A stretch of 16,169 nt of DNA from Actinomycetes bacterium. GTDB taxonomy: Bacteria > Actinomycetota > Acidimicrobiia > Acidimicrobiales > Acidimicrobiaceae. The position numbers were made by a program, and so were the translations under genes. The notes under the pieces were generated by a model. It saw only the letters and a program-made list of their open reading frames with translations. It had not been told where the DNA came from and made no database searches. This document shows positions 1 to 6,402 of this stretch, in pieces. Location of the stretch: NCBI GenBank assembly GCA_021792075.1, contig JAJYVK010000003.1, forward strand, positions 1 through 16,169. The letters run 5' to 3'. Within the stretch, counting starts at the first letter, position 1. Each line of letters starts with the position of its first letter.

Positions 1-3
1 TTG

Positions 4-1068
4 CTACTTCGACGCTGCGGCGAATGCCTCCACATCTGAGACCGCCTGCTTCAACGTTGAGACTTCTTCGACCTTCAACTTAGGTGTCGCCTTAGAAAGA
101 GCTGCCTTGTACTCCTGGGGTGGCACCAGGAAGAGCCTCGCGCCGGCACGCTCTACCGCGACGGTCTTCTGAGGCACCCCGCCTACGTCGCCAACTGCGC
201 CATCGGGAGAAATCGTCCCAGTTGCCGCAATGGTATTGCCCTTGGTCAGCCCTCCCCCTTCAAGGCGATCAATGATGCCAAGCGTGAAAGCCAGTCCAGC
301 GGATGGACCGCCGATGCCTGGGGTCGAGATGCTCACTTTGAACGGGGTGCTGTAGCTCACCCCATCTGCTATGCTCACCCCGAGGTACGCCTTGGCCGGA
401 TCCCCTGGTCGCGATCCCAATGTCACTGACACGGTCTTGTAAGGATTGCTGGCGGATGCCCTATCGGCGACCTGTGCCGCAGGGATGAAGGTGATCCGAA
501 TCGAGTCTTTCGGATGGAACTTCGAGATCACGCTGACTAACTGCGCTGCAGACGTCACGGCGGTTCCATTGACCCCCGTGATCAGATCCCCGGGATGGAG
601 CAGAGAAGAGACAACCGAGACTTTGGCGATTCCGGCGACCATGGCACCCTTTATCAAGTTCAGGTTATAGCCAAGGTATCCTAACGCCGCCAGCGTAGCC
701 GCCTCCTGCGACTGTTTCATCTCGTCAAGCTGAGTCGGGATGAACGAAGAGGACGGGGTGGTGCCGAGAATTTCAGAGCTTGGGACAAGCTCTACGTTCG
801 GGTTGGTCTTGTCTATGAGCCACTCCAGAGGTGAGACGGGACCTAGCCTGACATCCGTCATCAGGATGTGGCTTGCGCTGGTCGAGTTCGACCTGCCCTG
901 GATGGTGATGAGCTTGGAAACTTCTTGTGCCGTGCCAGGAGCGATAGCCCAGATTGGCAGGTTCACAAAGGACACTATCGCAAGGATGATGACGGCTATC
1001 GCAGCCAGCGCGATCCTCCTCCTCGTTGATTTCACCTTCGCTCCTGAAGATTCCAAGTAGACTTCCAT
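4..1068 (-). CDS. YlbL-like membrane-anchored PDZ / Lon-type (S16) protease domain protein
   Basis: The 354-residue product has a basic N-terminus and one membrane segment (about residues 19-38), then an extracytoplasmic part with a PDZ domain (about 135-200) and a C-terminal Lon-protease-like domain. The Lon Ser-Lys dyad is recognisable: Ser256 in GGPSAG and Lys301 in PQKTVA, with the family's TGTI-PDGxVG turn between them. This architecture is that of YlbL-type proteins, widespread in Actinobacteria and Firmicutes and thought to process or degrade membrane or secreted proteins; the substrate here is unknown. The ATG start is preceded by AGGA about six bases upstream. The gene diverges from the HEAT-repeat gene across 78 bases. 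From memory, mycobacteria place a YlbL homologue beside a DUF2342 gene, as happens nearby here. The family call is confident; the substrate is not known. Confidence 0.9.
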   Translation of the reverse strand: MEVYLESSGAKVKSTRRRIALAAIAVIILAIVSFVNLPIWAIAPGTAQEVSKLITIQGRSNSTSASHILMTDVRLGPVSPLEWLIDKTNPNVELVPSSEILGTTPSSSFIPTQLDEMKQSQEAATLAALGYLGYNLNLIKGAMVAGIAKVSVVSSLLHPGDLITGVNGTAVTSAAQLVSVISKFHPKDSIRITFIPAAQVADRASASNPYKTVSVTLGSRPGDPAKAYLGVSIADGVSYSTPFKVSISTPGIGGPSAGLAFTLGIIDRLEGGGLTKGNTIAATGTISPDGAVGDVGGVPQKTVAVERAGARLFLVPPQEYKAALSKATPKLKVEEVSTLKQAVSDVEAFAAASK

Positions 1069-1146
1069 TAATTCCTATCAACTAATTTCAACTTATTAGC
1101 ATCGGGCCTAGCTCGATGATTCGACCACCAAGTTCCAGGTTCGCCA

Positions 1147-1767
1147 TTGAGCATCAACAAGTGTAAAAGAGAAGAGCTCCAGAACCGTCTCGATCTCATC
1201 GTCGCTTCATATACCGGTGACTCAGGACGTGCCAAAACATCGCTTGCCTCCAGAAATCCAAAGCTTCGAGCCTCGGCGCTCCGGGCGCTCCACAAACTCG
1301 GGGAGCTGGGTGCCGACGATCTCAGGAACGCCCTGGACGATCAAGACCCTGGTGTTAGGAGGTGCGCCTGTGAACTAGCCGCCACATATCCCAGAGTCTC
1401 TCTTTCAAGATCGCTCCTAGACTCCGACCCATTCGTGGTTGAAATGGCGCTTTGGGCGTCCGGGGAGCGAGAGGAGTCGAAAAACCTGGAGTTGATCTGC
1501 AGATTGGCGACCGACCACTCTGAATCACTCGTCAGAGAGGCTGCGATAGCTGCACTTGGCGCCATAGGGGACGAAAGAGGCCTTGATACGATCCTAGGAG
1601 CCAGCTCAGACAGACCCAACGTCCGCCGGAGAGCGGTGGTAGCAATGGCGGCATTCGAAGGGGATCGAGTCACCGAGGCGTTGAGAGTCGCTGCCACAGA
1701 TAGAGACTGGCAGACCAGGCAGGTGGCGGAGGACCTGCTCGAAATCACTGAAGGCTCCCTCGATTAG
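1147..1767 (+). CDS. HEAT-repeat protein
   Basis: This 206-residue soluble protein has tandem helical repeats of about 30 residues. Recurrent units resemble LRASALRALHKLGE, DPGVRRCACELAA, ESLVREAAIAALGAIGDERGL and RPNVRRRAVVAMAAF, which is the HEAT / PBS-lyase-like pattern with an Asp-Pro turn and Arg-rich second helix. Such proteins are scaffolds that bind other proteins; no catalytic residues are visible and no partner can be named. The start is a TTG with a weak AGG about eight bases upstream; nothing in the first residues decides the start firmly. It diverges from the YlbL-like gene and converges on the MreB-like gene, with which it shares four bases at the stop codons, leaving no room for a terminator between them. 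Confidence 0.8.
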   Translation: MSINKCKREELQNRLDLIVASYTGDSGRAKTSLASRNPKLRASALRALHKLGELGADDLRNALDDQDPGVRRCACELAATYPRVSLSRSLLDSDPFVVEMALWASGEREESKNLELICRLATDHSESLVREAAIAALGAIGDERGLDTILGASSDRPNVRRRAVVAMAAFEGDRVTEALRVAATDRDWQTRQVAEDLLEITEGSLD

Positions 1768-2744
1768 CGCTTGTTACGAGTGTGCGCCCCATATCTTGCA
1801 AGCCCTCTAACTGTTGAATAGCGCGGCTCGTCTGCGACTTCAACAGGAATCTTCACCAAGCCTGCGATTGCATCCGCGAGACCGAGAAGGCGGGAATTCC
1901 CCCCGCACAGGTGGACACCACTTATCACCAGATCCTGCGCAAGTTCTGCCGGGCAGTGCGAAAGGTTGTCCAAGATCACGTCGATGACTCGTTTGATCGG
2001 GTCGGTTATGACGTCTCGAACGCTCCCCTCGTCTATTTCTACCGCAACGGGCACTCCACTGGCCAGGTCCCTGCCAAAAAAAGAGCTAATGTATCTCGGC
2101 GGCTCATCGGTTACATTGGCCAGCGCGAGCTTCACCTCTTCTGCGGTAGCTTCGTCTATTGATGCATTATCCCTGTACTTCAGTAGTGCCATGATTGCAC
2201 GGTCAAGGTCATTGCCTCCGCAAAAGGCGTGAGATTCCGCCACCACGCCGCCGAAAGCTACTATCCCGCTGAGTGTCGTAGCAGCGCCAAGATTCACAGC
2301 CATGACGCCACTGGGTTCGTAGACGTCAAAACCCATTCCAATTGCCGACGCCATGGTGCTGTCAAGACTCTCGACCTCGCTAAGACCGGCATTTCTCAGT
2401 GCAGTCATGAGAGATCGGGACTCCACCAGGGTCGCAGAAGCTGGAAGCGCAACAATTGTCCTGGGTCTAAAGAAGCGCCTGATAGAAAGGGCCCGAAGTA
2501 AGGCTTGAACATAGTGATCCAGGAGCTCCGTGCTAGATACCCTCCCGTCCCGTATCGGCCGCTCAACCACAACATAGCCAGATACACGGCCTACGACATC
2601 TCGTGCTTCGTTACCTATTCCGATCACTCGGCCGGAGCGCTTGTCGTAGGCAATCAGCGTTGGCTCGTCAAAGATGATGTCGCTCTGGTCGTCACAAACG
2701 ACTGTGTTGGCACTTCCAAAATCTACGGCAAGCAGACTAGCCAG
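1764..2744 (-). CDS. divergent MreB-like actin-fold protein with a CTG start
   Basis: Reading from the CTG at 2744-2742 gives 326 residues, close to the 335-350 typical of MreB. The first GTG in frame (2627) would delete the phosphate-1 loop LAVDFGSANTVV, which is plainly present upstream together with FDEPTLIAYD and GRVIGIGNEA, all matching the MreB N-terminus. No ATG, GTG or TTG occurs in frame between 2627 and the upstream stop at 2804-2802. A GAGGT motif lies seven bases before the CTG. Downstream, RPIRDG, a phosphate-2-like loop NLGAATT (about 151-157), FGGVVAES, ATAEEVKLAL and an adenosine-like SGVHLCGGNSRLLGL follow MreB order. The phosphate-2 Asp is Asn, and the Glu pair of the MreB EEPMAAAIG segment reads DS in LDSTMASAIG, so ATP hydrolysis is doubtful. 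It is the third gene after moaE and the small membrane protein. The role may be envelope-related; this is inference. Confidence 0.82.
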   Translation of the reverse strand: MASLLAVDFGSANTVVCDDQSDIIFDEPTLIAYDKRSGRVIGIGNEARDVVGRVSGYVVVERPIRDGRVSSTELLDHYVQALLRALSIRRFFRPRTIVALPASATLVESRSLMTALRNAGLSEVESLDSTMASAIGMGFDVYEPSGVMAVNLGAATTLSGIVAFGGVVAESHAFCGGNDLDRAIMALLKYRDNASIDEATAEEVKLALANVTDEPPRYISSFFGRDLASGVPVAVEIDEGSVRDVITDPIKRVIDVILDNLSHCPAELAQDLVISGVHLCGGNSRLLGLADAIAGLVKIPVEVADEPRYSTVRGLARYGAHTRNKR

Positions 2745-2928
2745 CTTTGGTACCTCGAGAGTGTGACGTAGGACGTGAACCTCGAGAAGATGACAGCGCC
2801 TTCATAGACCTGGCAAAATCATCGACGTCCGTCGCAATAGGGCGTGGTCTTCTCTCCCTGATCGATATGACCAGTCCAACCAGGACCAGGATCGCCACTG
2901 GAATTCCCAGATAAAGCAGGTTGGTCAT
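2737..2928 (-). CDS. small single-pass membrane protein
   Basis: This 63-residue protein has one hydrophobic segment (about residues 3-23, LLYLGIPVAILVLVGLVISI) followed by a basic RERRPRP patch and a polar tail of about 35 residues. By the positive-inside rule the tail should be cytosolic. The start is an ATG with GAGGAG seven bases upstream, placed in the last codons of moaE; only three bases separate the two genes. Its stop codon overlaps the presumed CTG start of the MreB-like gene by eight bases. This packing suggests translational coupling of all three genes and makes the protein a candidate membrane anchor or partner for the actin-like protein, although nothing in the sequence proves an interaction. 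I do not recognise the family. Confidence 0.72.
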   Translation of the reverse strand: MTNLLYLGIPVAILVLVGLVISIRERRPRPIATDVDDFARSMKALSSSRGSRPTSHSRGTKAG

Positions 2929-2931
2929 CTC

Positions 2932-3429
2932 TTACAACTCCTCGATTGAAACAATCTCATGGGGATCGGATCCCCAATCGCTACCACCGGCCCACTGCTC
3001 CTTCTTCCAGATTGGAACTGAGACCTTCAATGTATCTATACAAAATTTAGCAGCCTCAAAAGCTGAGCCTCGATGTTCAGCTGAGACAACGATGAAAACC
3101 GAAGACTCGGTTACGGACATCTTCCCCACACGATGTAGGATTGCCACTTTGTGCAGCTGTGGCCACTGCTTGGCAGCCGCGTCGGCTATCTCGCCAAACT
3201 TTGGAACCACGAATTCCTCGTATGCCTCGTATTCAAGCAGGCTCACCCCCGGCCTGCCCTCTGACTGGTTCCTAACCGTACCCGAGAAAGAGACTACAGC
3301 CCCGCAGGCGGGATCGACCGCCCACTCCATCACTTCATTCAGTGGAAGTGGTGTTCGAAAGATGGCTATCCAACGATCTCCAGTTGGAGGTACACGTGAT
3401 GAGGAGGTGCCTGCTTTTACTCTGCCCAC
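2932..3429 (-). CDS. moaE: molybdopterin synthase catalytic subunit MoaE
   Basis: The 165-residue product is a MoaE. The family converts cyclic pyranopterin monophosphate to molybdopterin with sulfur from thiocarboxylated MoaD, in the cytosol. Landmarks are GAVVSFSGTVRN (about 43-54), LEYEAYEEF, HRVGKMSVTESSVFIVVSAEHR and the active-site segment FCIDTLKVSVPIWKKE, with Lys135 and Lys142 corresponding to the catalytic lysines. Length is normal. The start is a GTG; the nearby upstream ATGs are in another frame. No moaD or other cofactor gene is in the window, so the partner subunit must be elsewhere. It is the first gene of a compact operon with the small membrane protein and the MreB-like gene, and it diverges from the pseudo-HtrA gene. 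Confidence 0.93.
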   Translation of the reverse strand: MGRVKAGTSSSRVPPTGDRWIAIFRTPLPLNEVMEWAVDPACGAVVSFSGTVRNQSEGRPGVSLLEYEAYEEFVVPKFGEIADAAAKQWPQLHKVAILHRVGKMSVTESSVFIVVSAEHRGSAFEAAKFCIDTLKVSVPIWKKEQWAGGSDWGSDPHEIVSIEEL

Positions 3430-3438
3430 GTATCCATC

Positions 3439-3516
3439 ATAAGATAGATGTCGGGCTTAGGCAGTGTTAGTGGCACCTGAACACCTCACTAAAGATATGT
3501 TAGGTAGCCTAAATGG
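3439..3516. promoter_or_regulatory. divergent promoter region with two dyads, one DtxR/IdeR-like
   Basis: This gap separates moaE (minus) from the HtrA-like gene (plus). On the plus strand a -10-like TATGTT at 3496-3501 sits 15 bases before the ATG at 3517. Overlapping it is the dyad TTAGG-TAG-CCTAA (3500-3512), which resembles the core of the IdeR/DtxR operator consensus (TTAGGTTAGCCTAACC) but is one base short and lacks the outer half. A second inverted repeat, TTAGTG ... CACTAA, lies just upstream. The positions suit repression of the plus-strand gene. The assignment to a regulator is speculative. Confidence 0.35.
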
Positions 3517-4644
3517 ATGGACATGAGCGACGACTGGGCAGATGAACCAGATTTGCCTGAACACGTTCCTCCTCAAGAGGACCGACTATGGTCGCATCCA
3601 TCGGAATATCGAGGACCGCATAAAGAGCAAAGCCGTCGCATCGTCGTCTTCCTCTCAGCATTGGGGCTGATTCTGGTCGGCCTTATAGTCGCAAAGACGG
3701 CCTGGCCAACCACTACCATCGATCAGAAGACAAAGGCGACGCCCACTTCAACGCTGAGCATCGGAACCTCGACTTCCAATCACATAGAAGATCTCGCCAA
3801 AGCCCTAGTAGCGATAGAGCTGCCGGGCAAGCAAAGCAGAACCATCTACGGCCTCGCGATATCCCCCGATGGCTACATTCTCGTACCTGCAAATTTAGTG
3901 GGTACCGGGAAAGTCTTCTCCGCCCGCACAACGGGCAATCCTCCGATGCCAGCCAGACTCGTCGCCGAGAGTGCATCTGCCGACACGGCCGTGTTCAAAG
4001 TCTCGGCCGTGTTGTCTGACTACATCAGTGGAACCAGCCAGAAGGTCGCCAGTCCTGGAGAGATGACCATAGGAATCGGACCGAACTCCACATTCAGCAA
4101 ACCGAACCTTGTAATCTCCCAGATACAGCAGACCGGAATGCAGCAGATCCTTCCAGGTGGACAGAGATCGGAGAACACTTATCTCGCCGATCCTGCTCAA
4201 AAGTTCAATCCTGAAGGCCTTCTCTTTGTGGACAGCCAGGGCAACCCTCTTGGCCTTGGGCTTGGCACTATCTCAAACAAATGGGTCATAGCGCCACTTT
4301 CTTCCATGCTCGCGGAGGCCCAGAAAATCGAGCTAGCCAACGGCGCTCCGCAGGGATGGCTCGGAATTGTGGGGATTTCCGCCTCGTCGCCGCCGAACAC
4401 TAAGACACCCACCAGCAAGGGGGTAATCGTATATAGCGTCACATCCCATTCCCCGGCACAAAAGGCTGGGATACAACCCAACGATGAGATAGTGGCACTC
4501 GACAACGAACCGGTCGCAACTCTTCAGCAGCTTCAGAGCATGCTCGCGCAGTTTCCGAGCGGAAGCCAGGTTACCCTTACAATTGCCCGGCAAGCTCGGA
4601 CCTTTGACAAAACTATTCAGCTAGGCGTGAACTCTCAGGGCTAA
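3517..4644 (+). CDS. HtrA-like trypsin-fold/PDZ membrane protein, apparently proteolytically inactive
   Basis: The 375-residue protein has a cytosolic N-terminus with RLWSHPSEYRG (about 23-33), a motif seen in actinobacterial HtrA-type proteins, then a membrane segment (about 41-60), a trypsin-like domain (about 88-265) and a PDZ domain (about 278-367, with KGVIVYSVTSHSPAQKAGIQPNDEIVALDNEPV). In active HtrA the His lies in GYILTNNHVV; here the segment is GYILVPANLVG with Asn126 in its place. The Asp segment survives (DTAVFKV, Asp156). The GNSGGP Ser motif is replaced by FNPEGLLFVD, with no Ser. Two of three catalytic residues are therefore missing, so a substrate-binding or scaffolding role is likelier than proteolysis. 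ATGs at 3517 and 3523 are both possible starts. The DUF2342 gene follows 36 bases downstream on the same strand. Confidence 0.85.
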   Translation: MDMSDDWADEPDLPEHVPPQEDRLWSHPSEYRGPHKEQSRRIVVFLSALGLILVGLIVAKTAWPTTTIDQKTKATPTSTLSIGTSTSNHIEDLAKALVAIELPGKQSRTIYGLAISPDGYILVPANLVGTGKVFSARTTGNPPMPARLVAESASADTAVFKVSAVLSDYISGTSQKVASPGEMTIGIGPNSTFSKPNLVISQIQQTGMQQILPGGQRSENTYLADPAQKFNPEGLLFVDSQGNPLGLGLGTISNKWVIAPLSSMLAEAQKIELANGAPQGWLGIVGISASSPPNTKTPTSKGVIVYSVTSHSPAQKAGIQPNDEIVALDNEPVATLQQLQSMLAQFPSGSQVTLTIARQARTFDKTIQLGVNSQG

Positions 4645-4680
4645 TCAGTTCCTCGCAACCATTGCGACTACGATGGATGT

Positions 4681-5874
4681 ATGACAAATCCCTTCGGTTC
4701 TGGGTCCAACCCATTCGAGTTCCTTCTCGGCGACATTTTGAAAATGCTCGGATCACAGAAGGGAATGCATTCAGAGATGGCCAGACAGATGGCCATATCG
4801 GTTGCGAATGTTCCGGCAGATCAACCCAATGTGGACCCACTCGACAGAATCCAGTACGAAGAGTTGACCCAGATACTGCAAATACATCTCCAGAACTTCG
4901 CGGGTCTCCCGCCAGCTTTGAGCCACAACACCAAGCTCGAAGCTGTGACCAGGGTCGAATGGGCCTCGAGAACAGTCTCAGACTGGGAAAAATACGCTAA
5001 CATGCTGCAGAAGGTAGCAGAGGTTCACGAGGACCAGAAGGAGATCGGCTCTGAACTGCCAAGCCAGATCGAGGAGCCTGAGAATTTCACGCAAATGATT
5101 CAAGGTCTCTCGAAGGTGCTCGGACCTGCAATGATCGCCATGCAGCTCGGCTCCATGGTGGGCCATTTGGCGAGGGTGGCGTTCGGATCATTCGAAATTG
5201 CGGTTCCACGTCCGACCAATGCCGTTGGCATGATCATCCCATTCAATGTCGATTCATTCGCGCGGGAATGGGAGATGCCTCTTGACCAAGTGAGGCTTTG
5301 GGCCACGCTGAGAGAGATGGTAATGTCAACCCTCCTCTCGGTTCCACTGATATCGGAGCGGGTGGACGAGCTGATCAGCAAGCACATCGAAGCATCCGCT
5401 GCAAACCTCAACCAGATCCAGGACCGACTCACCAAGCTCGATCTGACCAGCCCCGAAGGGCTTCAGGCGGCGCTCTCCGACCCCACGGGAATCTTCGGGC
5501 CCGAGGAGCAAAGTGATGCTCAGAGGAGGATCCTCGATGACATGCGAACCACGATGGCGGTCATCGAGGGTCTGACCTCGAATGCCATGACAACACTTGG
5601 CAGCCGACTGCTAGGGAACTCCACTGCAATAGACGAGGCCTTCCTCAGAAGACGGATAGAAAGATCTGACGGGGAACGCCTATCGGAGCAGTTCTTTGGA
5701 ATCGAGATCACTCGAGCTGGTATCGAAGAAGGCCAGGACTTCGTCCGAGGCGTCATCGAAAGAGGCGGAGAAGAGGGGCTGTCACCGCTATGGACCCGCA
5801 AGGAGGCATTCCCCACACCATCCGAACTGGTGGCCCCAGGGCTCTGGCTAGCCCGCTTGGAACTCGAGGATTGA
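4681..5874 (+). CDS. DUF2342 / Zincin_2-family protein lacking an HExxH motif
   Basis: This 397-residue soluble protein matches the actinobacterial DUF2342 family, annotated as putative hydrolase or zinc-dependent metalloprotease. It has the Gly-rich start NPFGSGSNPFEFLLGDI, the central LGSMVGHLARVAFGSFEIAVPRP, and the C-terminal MAVIEGLTSNAMTTLGSRLL ... RRRIERSDGERLSEQFFGIEI ... LSPLWTRKEAFPTPSELVAPGLWLARL. No HExxH occurs anywhere; where I recall family members having a His-containing REAAHxRLF-like helix, this one has LREMVMSTLL. Metal binding and peptidase activity are therefore doubtful. It probably shares an operon with the pseudo-HtrA gene 36 bases upstream. The link between YlbL-like and DUF2342 genes in one neighbourhood recalls mycobacteria, from memory. 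The family is fairly certain; the biochemical role is unknown. Confidence 0.82.
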   Translation: MTNPFGSGSNPFEFLLGDILKMLGSQKGMHSEMARQMAISVANVPADQPNVDPLDRIQYEELTQILQIHLQNFAGLPPALSHNTKLEAVTRVEWASRTVSDWEKYANMLQKVAEVHEDQKEIGSELPSQIEEPENFTQMIQGLSKVLGPAMIAMQLGSMVGHLARVAFGSFEIAVPRPTNAVGMIIPFNVDSFAREWEMPLDQVRLWATLREMVMSTLLSVPLISERVDELISKHIEASAANLNQIQDRLTKLDLTSPEGLQAALSDPTGIFGPEEQSDAQRRILDDMRTTMAVIEGLTSNAMTTLGSRLLGNSTAIDEAFLRRRIERSDGERLSEQFFGIEITRAGIEEGQDFVRGVIERGGEEGLSPLWTRKEAFPTPSELVAPGLWLARLELED

Positions 5875-5926
5875 CCATGTGCTCAATGAACTCCGGACTT
5901 GACGCTGGGCAACAATAGGACCCGTC

Positions 5927-5991
5927 AGAGAGCGCCATACCGCTTGAATGAGGCGATCGCCAGCGGGGATTGTGCCTTTATACGGCTCTCT
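5927..5991. terminator. inverted-repeat region between convergent genes, possible bidirectional terminator
   Basis: Between the convergent DUF2342 gene and the 91-residue gene, AGAGAGC (5927-5933) pairs with GCTCTCT (5985-5991). Inside are CCGCT/AGCGG and the palindrome GGCGATCGCC. The outer repeat runs into the stop codon of the minus-strand gene. There is no T-tract on either strand, so a Rho-independent terminator is only possible, not established. Confidence 0.28.
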
Positions 5992-6265
5992 AAAAATCGT
6001 CGTCGTCAGATCCAATTCCGAGATCCCACTCCAGGATTATTCCCTCCCGCTCTGCATCGCGCACGATCCTCTCCCTGTTGCGCTTGAACTGAGGGTCATG
6101 GGGAGGAAGCAGTAGCAGCCGGGCGTTCACTCGCTGGCGAAAATCCTCGATTATGGACCGATCCCCGGTTACGCCTACGACATCCCAGTGCGGAGCTACG
6201 GGACCCAGGTAGATTATCTTGATCTTTGCAACTGGGATGTTCTCGGTTTGCGAATCACCTGGCAT
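5990..6265 (-). CDS. hypothetical small acidic-tailed protein
   Basis: This 91-residue protein is unrecognised. The start is well supported: ATG with AAGGAG eight bases upstream. The central part reads KIKIIYLGPVAPHWDVVGVTGDRSIIEDFRQRVNARLLLLPPHD, suggesting alternating strand and helix in a small globular fold, followed by a charged helix with many Arg and Glu, then a terminal run of four Asp. It has no membrane segment, no cysteines and no obvious catalytic motif. It lies downstream of the PIG-V-like gene on the same strand, 137 bases away, separated by a long-armed inverted repeat, so it may have its own transcript. It converges on the DUF2342 gene. Confidence 0.7.
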   Translation of the reverse strand: MPGDSQTENIPVAKIKIIYLGPVAPHWDVVGVTGDRSIIEDFRQRVNARLLLLPPHDPQFKRNRERIVRDAEREGIILEWDLGIGSDDDDF

Positions 6266-6318
6266 GGCTGATGCTCCTTGATCATGGTCTCACTACAGAA
6301 TACGCCTTCGAACTCCAA

Positions 6319-6376
6319 GCTTAGGCTGATAGGTCAAGACGCCTGAGCCAAGTCGCAATAACGAAGCAGCCTAAGC
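6319..6376 (-). terminator. 10-bp inverted repeat after the PIG-V-like gene
   Basis: GCTTAGGCTG (6319-6328) and CAGCCTAAGC (6367-6376) are perfect inverted arms around a 38-base loop, 27 bases beyond the stop of the membrane glycosyltransferase gene and upstream of the 91-residue gene. The stem is strong but no T-tract follows on the minus strand. It could be a Rho-assisted terminator, an mRNA-stabilising end or an operator for the downstream gene. Confidence 0.35.
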
Positions 6377-6402
6377 GCACCGCCCCAGCCGCGAATCGCC
6401 AT

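Noticed and set aside
740..1060. Long ORF antisense to the YlbL-like gene
   Set aside because: It is a shadow frame of a clearly conserved coding sequence with no family features of its own.
1764..2627. MreB-like gene starting at the GTG at 2627
   Set aside because: This start removes the phosphate-1 loop, which is encoded in the same frame just upstream.
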